NCBI RefSeq assembly: GCF_000826145.2 | Contig: NZ_LN651333.1 | Coordinates: 109,522 to 173,521, forward strand | Source of the DNA: Sporosarcina koreensis | Lineage (GTDB): Bacteria; Bacillota; Bacilli; Bacillales_A; Planococcaceae | Length of the DNA: 64,000 nucleotides | Direction: 5' to 3' | Shown here: positions 8,542 to 16,869 of the stretch, piece by piece | Position numbering within the stretch: the first letter of the stretch is position 1 | Layout: each line of letters opens with the position of its first letter | Made by a program: the position numbers and the translations under genes | Notes under the pieces: model-generated | What the model was told of the DNA's origin: nothing | Seen by the model: only the letters and a program-made list of their open reading frames with translations | Database searches by the model: none

Positions 8542-9888
8542 ATGCCTATCACATTTGACGATACGGATCTGTATCCGTTTGAAGGACAGGCTTCACTTGC
8601 TTCGTTCGAAGGCAAGGCGAAGAGCGCCCATCACCAGCTCCATGCTTCGCAGGACAAAGAGCAGGTGCTCGGCTGGGTGGACTGGCCTGAGACGTATGAC
8701 CGAAAGGAATTTATCCACCTGAAGGCGGCAGCGGCCCGCATCCGCGAACAATCGGATGCCCTTGTCGTAATCGGCATCGGCGGGTCCTATCTCGGAGCGA
8801 AAGCTGCCATCGAGGCACTCGGTCATACGTTCCGGAATCAGCTCGGCGGCGAAACCGAGGTGTACTTCGCCGGCCACAATACGAGCGCCCGCTATTTGAC
8901 GGATCTGTTCGATGTCTTGCGCGGCAAAAGAATTTCGGTGAATGTGATTTCCAAGTCGGGGACGACAACAGAACCGGCCCTGGCCTTCCGCGTATTCCGG
9001 GACTACATGGAGACGGCATACGGGGAAGACGGCGCCAGGGAGCGAATCTACGTGACGACGGATGAGTCGGAAGGTGCGCTGCGTACATTGGCTGCTGAGA
9101 AAGGTTATGAGACATTCATCATCCCGCATAATATCGGCGGCCGGTATTCTGTCCTGACACCGGTCGGGCTGCTGCCGATGGCGGTTGCCGGGCTCGACGT
9201 CGACCGTATGATGGCAGGGGCAGCAGCGGCATACCAGCTGTACAGGGATCCCGATCTTGCATCCAATCCGTGCTACCGCTATGCCGCGTGGCGGAATGTC
9301 CTGCACGCGGGCGGCAAGTCGGTGGAGCTGCTGGCCGTGTACGATCCGGGGCTCGAATATTTGGCTGAATGGTGGAAGCAGCTGTTTGGTGAGAGCGAAG
9401 GAAAGGACGGCAAGGGGCTGTTCCCGTCATCGGTCACGTTCACGACCGATCTCCATGCGATCGGCCAATATGTCCAGGACGGCAGACGGCTGTTCATCGA
9501 AACCGTGCTGCAGATCCGAAAACCTTCTGCCGACATGGTGATCGGTGAAGATCCCGGCAATCTCGACGGCCTCAACTTCCTGTCCGGCAAAACGCTGAAT
9601 GATGTGAACGAACAAGCATCCCGCGGTGCCGCTCTCGCCCACTCGGACGGCGGCGTACCGACGATGCGGATCGAGCTGGAGGAGCTCGATGCGTACAATT
9701 TCGGGGAACTGATCTACTTCTTTGAGAAAGCGTGCGCGATGAGCGGCCTGCTGCTCGGTGTGAACCCGTTCGACCAGCCTGGTGTGGAGGCGTACAAACG
9801 CAACATGTTTGCGCTGCTTGGCAAGGAAGGTTTCGAGCAGGACCGCGACCGGCTGCTCGGGCGCATGCAGCACATGAGTCTGGAATGA
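8542..9888 (+). CDS. pgi: Glucose-6-phosphate isomerase
   Basis: A 448-residue enzyme interconverting glucose-6-phosphate and fructose-6-phosphate in glycolysis and gluconeogenesis. VIGIGGSYLGAKAAIEAL and VISKSGTTTEPALAFRV are the sugar-phosphate-binding SIS signatures. GGRYSVLTPVGLLP is PGI signature 1, and GVNPFDQPGVEAYK in the C-terminal region contains the family's catalytic lysine block. The length is that of the short Bacillus-type PGI. ATG is preceded by GAAGAGGAGAA. It is a single-gene unit with its own terminator. Confidence 0.96.
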   Translation: MPITFDDTDLYPFEGQASLASFEGKAKSAHHQLHASQDKEQVLGWVDWPETYDRKEFIHLKAAAARIREQSDALVVIGIGGSYLGAKAAIEALGHTFRNQLGGETEVYFAGHNTSARYLTDLFDVLRGKRISVNVISKSGTTTEPALAFRVFRDYMETAYGEDGARERIYVTTDESEGALRTLAAEKGYETFIIPHNIGGRYSVLTPVGLLPMAVAGLDVDRMMAGAAAAYQLYRDPDLASNPCYRYAAWRNVLHAGGKSVELLAVYDPGLEYLAEWWKQLFGESEGKDGKGLFPSSVTFTTDLHAIGQYVQDGRRLFIETVLQIRKPSADMVIGEDPGNLDGLNFLSGKTLNDVNEQASRGAALAHSDGGVPTMRIELEELDAYNFGELIYFFEKACAMSGLLLGVNPFDQPGVEAYKRNMFALLGKEGFEQDRDRLLGRMQHMSLE

Positions 9889-9899
9889 TTTTTTTGAAG

Positions 9900-9938
9900 G
9901 GAAGGGCCCACGGGAAATACCCGCGGCCCTCCTTTTTT
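9900..9938 (+). terminator. Terminator after pgi
   Basis: AGGGCCCACGGG pairs with CCCGCGGCCCT around a short loop, followed by CTTTTTT. Confidence 0.8.
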
Positions 9939-10136
9939 GGTGGGGATGAATTCAATTGGGGACTGGCGGGTCGTTTGAGACCACTTTTTGAGGTGTATCT
10001 TCCGCCAAGGAGGCACTGCCAAAAAAGCGGAGCGGAGCGCAGCCGACAAGCCAGATCTTGACTTGTTTCATTACTGCGCGGCTCGGCGACGTTGGGAACC
10101 AGTTGCTATCCCGCGGGCTGGCGGCCGATTGTGAAG

Positions 10137-10290
10137 TTATGAGCGCTATCGGCTGCTTTATGAGCACTGTTTGGGATTTATGATCACTTTCTCGGATTTA
10201 TGATCACTTCTCAGGATTTATGAGCGGAATTCTGTTTTATGAGCGCTGCAGGCGGGTTTATGATCACTTTTTGGGTTTTATGAGCAAAAC
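10137..10290 (+). repeat. Intergenic array A: eight TTATGA(G/T)C units at about 20 bp period
   Basis: The core TTATGAGC or TTATGATCAC begins at 10137, 10158, 10178, 10198, 10218, 10237, 10258 and 10278, with variable 11-13 base spacers. The units sit between the convergent pgi and reductase genes. No open frame explains them. The flank 9940-10136 holds no gene that I can support. Confidence 0.9.
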
Positions 10291-10347
10291 GCAAAGCTTG
10301 GTATCGCAGAACACCTTTTCGTCGAAAACATTCTCCTCTGCAGGCAT

Positions 10348-10388
10348 GCAAACAGCCCCTTCTCCCAGTTTAGGAAGGGGCTGTTTGC
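10348..10388 (-). terminator. Terminator of the disulfide-reductase-family gene
   Basis: On the minus strand AACAGCCCCTTCC pairs with GAAGGGGCTGTT, then T and G-T rich sequence. It lies just after the stop of the reductase gene. Confidence 0.75.
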
Positions 10389-10398
10389 TGTAGACGGC

Positions 10399-11772
10399 TC
10401 AGTCTTTCTCGTTTCCGATTTCCGCGAGCATGGAGCCGATGTCGGAAGCGGCTGTCGGATAGGCGAACTCCAGATTCTTGATCGTCTCGATTGGTGTTTC
10501 CAGATGAATGAACGTCGAGAAGTGGTTGATGAGCTCATCGGCATTGCCGCCGAGCAGATGGGCGCCGACAATGGTGCCCTTTTCCGGATCGGTGATGAGC
10601 TTGAAGCCAGCCGCCTGCTCGTTCGTGCGTCTGAACGTGAACCAGTCCGTGATTTCCCGGAACGTGACGTCCAGTTTTCGATCGGCTTTCTCCGCGTCTT
10701 CCCCGGTCATGCCGACAGACCCGACTTTCGGCACTGTGAATGCGACGGACGGAATTGGTGCATAGTCAGCAGGCCTTGAGTTGCCGTGCAGCAGGTTCTG
10801 CACAACCAGTTCCGCGTCATCTGAGGAGACTGGCGTCAGCGGCGGGGCCCCGGTCTCTGCACAATCACCGGCTGCGTAGACGTTCGGATTGGTGACGCTC
10901 TGCAAATACTCGTTCACCTTCACGCCGCCTTTGTCGCCGAGCTTGATATTCCCTGCCTTCGGGTCCACATCGAGTGATGGGGCGCGGCCAAGACCGTGCA
11001 CGACGAGGTCCGCTGTGAATGTCTCAGCGCTGTCATCTTTTTCCGCGCTTACTGTGAAACCGTCCCCGGATCTTTCGACGGACTTGACGGACGTATTCAG
11101 ATGGAAGCGCACGCCCGTCTCTTCCAGCCGTTTCATCAGGAGGTCGACCAAGTCCCCGTCGAACGGCTCCAATGGCCGCTCGCCGCGGTGAATGACGTGC
11201 ACCTCGGACCCGGCCCGTGCAGCGAGGCTCGCAAATTCCATGGAAATGTAGCCGCCGCCGGCAAAGATGATTTTTTTCGGAAGTTCGTCAAGATCCAGGA
11301 AGTCCTCACTGTGAATCATGAGATCTTCTCCGTCCAGCCCGAGTTTCATAGGCGCCGCACCTGTCGCAAGTACGATTTTCCTCCCATTCAATTCATTGTC
11401 GCCGACTTTCAGCTTCGTATCCGAGATGAATTTTGCGTCGCCGTGGTAGCAGTCGATCCCAAGGCTGCTGAACTTTTTCTCCGTGGCTTCAGGAATGGGC
11501 TCTGTGAATGTACGCTTGAACGCCATCAGTTCCTGCCAGTCGATTTCTGCATTGCCTGCGAGACCTCTGCCCGCCATCCGCTCTTTCCAATCCATCCACT
11601 CCGCCGCCCCGACGAGCACCTTTTTCGGATCACACCCGCGCTGCGGACACGTGCCGCCGAACGTCCGGCGATCAATAACAGCAACTGTCTTCCCTTCGTC
11701 CCGGCATGCCTGGGTAATCGATGACCCGGCGGTTCCCGTTCCGACCACGATGACATCATACGTTTTTTTCAT
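10399..11772 (-). CDS. FAD-dependent pyridine nucleotide-disulfide oxidoreductase (class I family)
   Basis: A 457-residue flavoprotein. DVIVVGTGTAGSSITQACRD is the FAD-binding loop, GGTCPQRGCDPKKVL the redox-active disulfide region (CxxxxC), IIFAGGGYISMEF the NAD(P)H-binding loop, and VYAAGDCAE the second FAD contact. The family acts in the cytoplasm, passing electrons from NAD(P)H through the disulfide to a small molecule or protein. The C-terminal end reads FAYPTAASDIGS, where dihydrolipoamide and glutathione reductases have HxHPTxxE, so the usual His-Glu base is absent. The substrate is therefore uncertain. ATG 11772 follows GGAGGAGG; the open frame upstream of it is not needed. Confidence 0.84.
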   Translation of the reverse strand: MKKTYDVIVVGTGTAGSSITQACRDEGKTVAVIDRRTFGGTCPQRGCDPKKVLVGAAEWMDWKERMAGRGLAGNAEIDWQELMAFKRTFTEPIPEATEKKFSSLGIDCYHGDAKFISDTKLKVGDNELNGRKIVLATGAAPMKLGLDGEDLMIHSEDFLDLDELPKKIIFAGGGYISMEFASLAARAGSEVHVIHRGERPLEPFDGDLVDLLMKRLEETGVRFHLNTSVKSVERSGDGFTVSAEKDDSAETFTADLVVHGLGRAPSLDVDPKAGNIKLGDKGGVKVNEYLQSVTNPNVYAAGDCAETGAPPLTPVSSDDAELVVQNLLHGNSRPADYAPIPSVAFTVPKVGSVGMTGEDAEKADRKLDVTFREITDWFTFRRTNEQAAGFKLITDPEKGTIVGAHLLGGNADELINHFSTFIHLETPIETIKNLEFAYPTAASDIGSMLAEIGNEKD

Positions 11773-11876
11773 ATGTACCAACCTCCTCCTCAATTAATCC
11801 ATCTTCAGTTTCCATATGAGTCATCTACCCGTATGGCAGGGGGAATAATCGGAAGGTGAGGGAGCCGTGCGCGAGG

Positions 11877-12003
11877 ATCGGACATTTGGCGGGAGATATC
11901 GGACATATCTGCCGTCATATCGGACAGTTCGCTGGAAGTATCGGACACTTGAGCCGCCGTATCGGACACTTCGCCGAATTTATCGGCATCCAGACACAAT
12001 TCA
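11877..12003 (+). repeat. Intergenic array B1: six ATCGGACA-type units at exactly 21 bp
   Basis: ATCGGACA begins at 11877, 11898, 11919, 11940 and 11961; the sixth, altered to ATCGGCAT, is at 11982. A conserved tail follows (CCAGACACAATTCAAGGG, then CTGGCTTGTG). Because 21 is a multiple of three, several frames stay open and give SD-rich heptads, but none has a supported start. Confidence 0.92.
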
Positions 12004-12127
12004 AGGGCCTGGCTTGTGTTCGCTTCGCTCATTTCTATCGGATCGCTCTGGCCGCGGCAGCTTGCCTGTTCCGCAGCGCTGCTTTGCCGCGCAGAAAAGG
12101 GACAAGCCAGCCGGCTCGCCCGGGTGT

Positions 12128-12258
12128 ATCGGACATTTGGCGGGAGATATCGGACACATCCGCCGCGGTATCGGACAGTTCGCTGGAAGTATCGGACACA
12201 TCCCCCGCCGTATCGGACACTTCGCCGAATATATCGGCATCCACACACAATTCCAGCG
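12128..12258 (+). repeat. Intergenic array B2: second copy of the six-unit 21 bp array
   Basis: ATCGGACA begins at 12128, 12149, 12170, 12191 and 12212, with the altered last unit at 12233. This is B1 displaced by 251 bp. The spacer after the first unit (TTTGGCGGGAGAT) is identical in both copies and the tail is closely similar. The 120 bp between B1 and B2 carry no gene I can support. Confidence 0.92.
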
Positions 12259-12295
12259 CCGTTCGCTCTTACTATAAAACCGTTCTCCGCTACAA

Positions 12296-13099
12296 CTAAG
12301 ACCGCTTCAGCAGGCCGCTGTGCAGGTAGAACAGCCCCCCGCTGATCACTTCCACCGTGACGGCGGTTGCATACTGTTCGTCGATCGCTTGCCGCTCGAC
12401 CTTGTAACTGTCGGGCAGTTCGTCGGCATCTGCATAGAAGTAATCGAGCACGCGCATGTCGCGGGTGTGCCGCTGTTTCGCTTCGTCCATCCAGGAATGA
12501 TCGTCCTGCCGGATCACCTGCTCCAGCAATGTGTCCAGCCGCTCCACCGCATTGTTCGGGTGGATGATATACGGCAGATAGTACGTATTCGCCGGGATGG
12601 CAGCCGCCAGCTCCAACTCACGGACAGAGGGCTGGAACCCATCGATCACTGCCCCGTTCATCAGGTTCATGCCGAGCGAGTAGAGGGCTTCCTTTGTCCG
12701 GTCGCTCGAGTACGTCACTTTGTAATTCACGCCGAGCCATGGCGTGAGTGTCACTTGAGCGGCCTGTCCGGCGGCCGGCGTTTCGTAGAGCTGGACGTAC
12801 TTCCCCTGCTGCCCCGCCACCTCGAACAGCTGGTGGAGCCGCGGGGATCCGAAGTGGATGCGTTCCCCTTTCATGGATGAACTGAACTGCTTCGGATTCG
12901 TAATCATCGTCAGCTGAGCAGGGTTCGGTTCCGCCCCGACACTTTCCACATAACTCCAGTAGTACGGCCGGTTCATGATGCGTTTGTCCATCTCCGTTGT
13001 CAGCTGTACGGTCAGATGGTCATCACTCTCTTCTATGATTCCACATCGGTTCTCTTCGAAAAAACGGTGGATATATTGTTTGATGGCTCGTTCATCCAT
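12296..13099 (-). CDS. yqhG: YqhG-family protein
   Basis: A 267-residue protein matching YqhG of Bacillus, whose function is not established. The N terminus, MDERAIKQYIHRFFEEN, is a short helical segment, and the middle has the family's WSYVESVGAEPNP and LGVNYKVTYSSD blocks. No signal peptide or membrane segment is seen, so it is cytoplasmic. It starts 13 bases after the stop of the SNF2-type helicase gene, the same pair and order as yqhH-yqhG in B. subtilis, suggesting linked function. ATG 13099 follows a GAGGGGAGGG ribosome site. The frame extends upstream into the helicase gene without support. Confidence 0.82.
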   Translation of the reverse strand: MDERAIKQYIHRFFEENRCGIIEESDDHLTVQLTTEMDKRIMNRPYYWSYVESVGAEPNPAQLTMITNPKQFSSSMKGERIHFGSPRLHQLFEVAGQQGKYVQLYETPAAGQAAQVTLTPWLGVNYKVTYSSDRTKEALYSLGMNLMNGAVIDGFQPSVRELELAAAIPANTYYLPYIIHPNNAVERLDTLLEQVIRQDDHSWMDEAKQRHTRDMRVLDYFYADADELPDSYKVERQAIDEQYATAVTVEVISGGLFYLHSGLLKRS

Positions 13100-13112
13100 A
13101 GGCGCCCTCCCC

Positions 13113-14633
13113 TCATGAAATCGATTTTTCCGGGTCGGATAAAATATGATCGAGTTCTCCGACCACCGTTTCGAACACGCCGATCTTCTTCTCCAGCAGC
13201 TCGACCATCTTGTCTTCCACGGAGTCTTCGACAGCCAGATTATAGATGTGGACATCCTGTTCCTGCCCGAGCCGGTGCACCCGGCCGATCCGCTGTTCGA
13301 GTTTCATCGGGTTCCACGGCAGGTCATAGTTGACGACGTGGTGGCAGAATTGGAGGTTTAACCCTTCGCTGCCTGATTCGGTCGCAATCAGGACTTGCGC
13401 TTTCTGCTGGAACAGCTGTTTCATCCATTCCCGTTTGTTTTTGCTGAACTTTCCATTGAACAGCACGCTGGACACGCCCTGTTTGTGGAGATAGGCCTGC
13501 AAGTAGACTTGCGTCGCGCGGTATTCGGTGAACACGATCACTTTGTCATCCGCCAGGCGGATCAGTTCCGCTGTCTTCTCCGCCTTCGAATGGATGCCTG
13601 TCCGCGTCAGCTGGAGAAGCAATTGCTCCATTTCCCGGCGGAGGGCCGTATCAGCGGTTTCCTTTGCGATCTTCTCGAGCGTCAGCACGGCTGCAAGCGG
13701 ACTGCTGCACAGCTCCCTCTGCAGCGTCAGCAGCGTGAACGAATCAGCAACCGGCAGTTTCGACACCCTGTCATATACGTCCCGCTCTTCCTGCGAAAAC
13801 CCGATCGGCACAATCCGGGCATGACGGTCGGTCCATTCGATTCCTGTGTCCCCCCGTACATTCCGCACCATCACCTGCTGGATGAGCTCCCGCAGGAACT
13901 CGTCCTCTTCGACGTGATGCTTGCTGGCCGAAAAGACACTCTGGAACGTTTCCAAGTTCCCGAGATGCCCGGGCTTCAGCAGGGAGATCAGGTTGAACAG
14001 CTCGAACACATCATTCTGGATGGGTGTCGCGGTCAGCAGCAGGCAAAACTTCTTCTTCATCTGCTGGACGAACTCGTAGTTTTTCGTCTTCGGATTTTTC
14101 AATTTGTGCGCCTCATCGATGATGACGAGGTCAAACTCCTGCCGGCTGATCGCTTCTCTATGCGGACTGCGTTTCGCCATATCGATGCTCGTGACGACGA
14201 TCGGGCAATGGTCCATGTTGTATTTCTTGTTATAGGCCATCGCGGGAATGTGGAATTTCGTGTTCAGCTCAGCGAGCCACTGGTTCGTCAGCGAGGCAGG
14301 CGCGAGGATCAACGCCTTCTTCACGAGACCCCGGATCAGATATTCTTTCAGGATTAGACCGGCCTCGATTGTCTTTCCGAGACCGACTTCATCCGCCAAT
14401 ATCGCTTTGCCGTTCATGCGCTCGATGACTCGCTCGGCCGCTTCCAGCTGATGCGGGAACGCAGTCAGATTCGGCAGATGGCGTGTGCATTGCAGTCCGT
14501 TGAACTCCGAAATCAGCTTTGCCTGCTCCGCTTCGTAGCCCAGCTGATACAGCGCCCAGCTATCCCACGGTTCCCGGTTTTCGAGCCGGTCGGTGAATCC
14601 GTCTTTCCATTCCGTTGATCTCTCAATTTGCAT
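13113..14633 (-). CDS. yqhH: SNF2/RapA-like DEAD/DEAH-box helicase YqhH
   Basis: A 506-residue SF2 ATPase. LADEVGLGKTIEAGLILKEY is Walker A, VIIDEAHKLKNP the DEAH box, LLLTATPIQN motif III, and EQRIGRVHRLGQ motif VI of the SNF2 group. Such proteins translocate on double-stranded DNA to remodel nucleoprotein complexes, RNA polymerase in the case of RapA. The accessory domains of full RapA are missing, so the exact target is open. ATG 14633 lies 7-8 bases after GAGGGG; an upstream ATG at 14678 has no good ribosome site. It forms an operon with yqhG. In B. subtilis the pair sits beside the gcv genes, which are not seen here. Confidence 0.87.
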   Translation of the reverse strand: MQIERSTEWKDGFTDRLENREPWDSWALYQLGYEAEQAKLISEFNGLQCTRHLPNLTAFPHQLEAAERVIERMNGKAILADEVGLGKTIEAGLILKEYLIRGLVKKALILAPASLTNQWLAELNTKFHIPAMAYNKKYNMDHCPIVVTSIDMAKRSPHREAISRQEFDLVIIDEAHKLKNPKTKNYEFVQQMKKKFCLLLTATPIQNDVFELFNLISLLKPGHLGNLETFQSVFSASKHHVEEDEFLRELIQQVMVRNVRGDTGIEWTDRHARIVPIGFSQEERDVYDRVSKLPVADSFTLLTLQRELCSSPLAAVLTLEKIAKETADTALRREMEQLLLQLTRTGIHSKAEKTAELIRLADDKVIVFTEYRATQVYLQAYLHKQGVSSVLFNGKFSKNKREWMKQLFQQKAQVLIATESGSEGLNLQFCHHVVNYDLPWNPMKLEQRIGRVHRLGQEQDVHIYNLAVEDSVEDKMVELLEKKIGVFETVVGELDHILSDPEKSIS

Positions 14634-14735
14634 ATCGATTCCCCTCGTTTTCCCAGACCTTTTCATAAGGTTGCCCATAACTCATCCATTCTATGTATTT
14701 TCCTTTCACGAACCGGACGCCGGGTAACAGAACCG

Positions 14736-14771
14736 CAAAAAGAGAGCCGGGTCGCTGAAGGACCGGCTCTC
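14736..14771 (-). terminator. Terminator of the RNase J gene
   Basis: On the minus strand GAGAGCCGG pairs with CCGGCTCTC and is followed by TTTTTGCGG. It lies 8 bases past the RNase J stop codon. Confidence 0.85.
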
Positions 14772-14778
14772 CCCGCTT

Positions 14779-16452
14779 TTACATTTCCATGACGAAGATC
14801 AGCAGCATCGGACGGCGTTTCGTCCGTTCGTACAGCAGTGTCTCCACAGCCTTCTTCACTTGCTGGCGGATCACCACACGGTCGCTGCCTTCCGCTTTCT
14901 GAACTTGCTGGACGGCTGACGCCACGATTTCATTCACCTCGGCGATCAGTTCCTCGGCATCTGGCTTGTAGACAAATCCTCGGGAGATCGTATCCGGTTC
15001 CATCAGCAGCTCCCCGTCCGTCTTGTCGACCGTCACCAGAATCACGAGAATCCCTTCTTCGGACAGCAGTTTCCGGTCGCGCAGCACGATCTTTCCGACA
15101 TCCCCGATGCCGAGCCCGTCCACGAAGACCCGGCCGGCCTTCACGCTGCGCGTCTGCCGGGCCTCCTCTTTGCTGACATCGACGACCTCTCCGTTTTTGA
15201 CAATGAAGATGTTGTCCCGTTCCACCCCGACCGACTCCGCCAGCTGCCGATGCTTGTACAGCATCCGGTATTCCCCGTGGATGGGGATGAAATACTTCGG
15301 CTTCATGAGTGTCAGCATCAGCTTCAACTCTTCCTGGCGGGCATGGCCGGAGACGTGCATGCCCGATTCTCCGCCGCTGCCATAGACGACATTCGCGCGG
15401 AGCCGGTACAGGCTGTCGATGATGCGGGAGACGTTCTTTTCATTGCCCGGAATCGGCGAAGACGCAAACAGCACGGTGTCTTCCGGCAGCACTTCCACTT
15501 TCCTGAACGCAGAACTCGCGAGGCGTGACAGCGCGGCCATCGGCTCCCCCTGGCTGCCTGTGCAGAGGACTGCGACTTGTTCCGGCGGCAGTTTCATGAT
15601 TTCGTACGGCTCGATCAGCATGCCGTCCGGAATCGACAGGTGGCCGGTCTCCGCCGCGACGTTCACGATATTTGTCATGCTTCTGCCGAGCAGCGCCAGT
15701 TTTCGGCCGGTCTTCTCAGCGGCATCGATGACTTGCTGGACCCGATGGACGTTCGAGGCAAATGTGGAAATGAACACTTTCCGCGGCGCTTGCCGGAACG
15801 CCTCTTCGATATGACCGCCGATCGCCATCTCGGATGGGTTGAATCCCGGCCACTCGGCATTCGTGCTTTCCGACAACAGGACGAGTACACCGCGCTGCCC
15901 GATTTCCGCCATCCGGTGAATATCGGGCGACTCGTTATTCACGGGGGTCAGATCGAATTTGAAGTCGCCGGTATGCACGACATTCCCGATCGGCGTCTGG
16001 AATACGACCCCGACACAGTCCGGAATACTGTGGTTGGTCCGGAAGAACGACACGTCCACTTGCCCGAACGGCAACACGGAATCCGCGTCGATCTCGTGCA
16101 GCTCGGTTTCACGAAGGAGACCATGCTCTTTCAGTTTGATTTCAATCAATCCCATCGTCAGCGCCGTGGCGTATACCGGCAGCTGCAGCTGCTTCAGGAA
16201 ATACGGTATGCCGCCCGTATGGTCTTCGTGACCATGTGTCACAATGAGCGCTTTGACGCGGTCCCTGTTCTCCTTCAAGTACGTGATGTCCTGGATGATC
16301 AGGTCGATGCCCAGAAGGCTTTCATCCGGAAACTTGGATCCGCAGTCCACGATGAAAATGTCCTCTTTATACTGAATGCCATACATATTCTTTCCTATTT
16401 CGTTGACGCCGCCTAAAGCGAAAATCGAAACGGTCTCTTTTTGGATTTCCAT
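14779..16452 (-). CDS. rnj: Ribonuclease J family protein
   Basis: A 557-residue metallo-beta-lactamase/beta-CASP nuclease for mRNA turnover and 5'-end processing. VTHGHEDHTGGIPY is the metal-binding motif, NVVHTGDFKFD and LSESTNAEWPGF follow, GRSMTNIVNVA begins the beta-CASP part, and HVSGHARQEELK supplies the closing histidines. The C-terminal end, YERTKRRPMLLIFVMEM, is typical of RNase J. All catalytic residues are present, so the enzyme should be active, unlike the weakened site of B. subtilis RNase J2. Whether it is RnjA, RnjB or a third paralogue cannot be settled here. ATG 16452 is preferred over GTG 16476; AGGGAG lies about 10 bases upstream. Confidence 0.87.
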   Translation of the reverse strand: MEIQKETVSIFALGGVNEIGKNMYGIQYKEDIFIVDCGSKFPDESLLGIDLIIQDITYLKENRDRVKALIVTHGHEDHTGGIPYFLKQLQLPVYATALTMGLIEIKLKEHGLLRETELHEIDADSVLPFGQVDVSFFRTNHSIPDCVGVVFQTPIGNVVHTGDFKFDLTPVNNESPDIHRMAEIGQRGVLVLLSESTNAEWPGFNPSEMAIGGHIEEAFRQAPRKVFISTFASNVHRVQQVIDAAEKTGRKLALLGRSMTNIVNVAAETGHLSIPDGMLIEPYEIMKLPPEQVAVLCTGSQGEPMAALSRLASSAFRKVEVLPEDTVLFASSPIPGNEKNVSRIIDSLYRLRANVVYGSGGESGMHVSGHARQEELKLMLTLMKPKYFIPIHGEYRMLYKHRQLAESVGVERDNIFIVKNGEVVDVSKEEARQTRSVKAGRVFVDGLGIGDVGKIVLRDRKLLSEEGILVILVTVDKTDGELLMEPDTISRGFVYKPDAEELIAEVNEIVASAVQQVQKAEGSDRVVIRQQVKKAVETLLYERTKRRPMLLIFVMEM

Positions 16453-16558
16453 CCCGCAACCACTCCCTGTTTCCACTGATTACGGGAAGTATGCCCGGAA
16501 ACGGGATTTGTATGTTCCCTAATAAAACATGGTGGGAAGTGCACCGCGGATATCGGCT

Positions 16559-16730
16559 GCTCAAAGAACCGGCGATGCGCTCAAAAAGGCTGCTGAAGTG
16601 CTCAAGATAACGGACAAACGCTCAAGTAACTCCGATGAGCGCTCAAGATAATTAAAAAACGCTCAAGCAACATCGAAGAGCGCTCAAGACAATGAAAAAC
16701 GCTCAAGCACACCCCAGAAGCGCTCAAGAC
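16559..16730 (+). repeat. Intergenic array C1: nine GCTCAA(G) units at 19-21 bp period
   Basis: GCTCAA begins at 16559, 16579, 16600, 16620, 16641, 16661, 16682, 16701 and 16722. The core is the reverse complement of the CTTGAGC core at 31429-31720. The array lies between the divergent RNase J and YdjM-like genes, a gap of about 400 bp with no other gene that I see. Confidence 0.9.
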
Positions 16731-16869
16731 CGCGGCCCACCAGCCCTCTCCTAAAACAGCGGTTCCCTTTCCCGCTTCCTTCCTCTATACTAAGAAAGCA
16801 CCTGACACGGAATGTATGTTCTGAAACAAGACGTGCCAGCGATTCTATGACAGCTGAAGAGGGATACAT

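Noticed and set aside
11805..12345. Several overlapping ORFs with SD-, RT- or CP-rich heptads in arrays B1 and B2
   Set aside because: They arise because 21 bp is a multiple of three, so every frame stays open. No ribosome site precedes them and frames on both strands are equally open.
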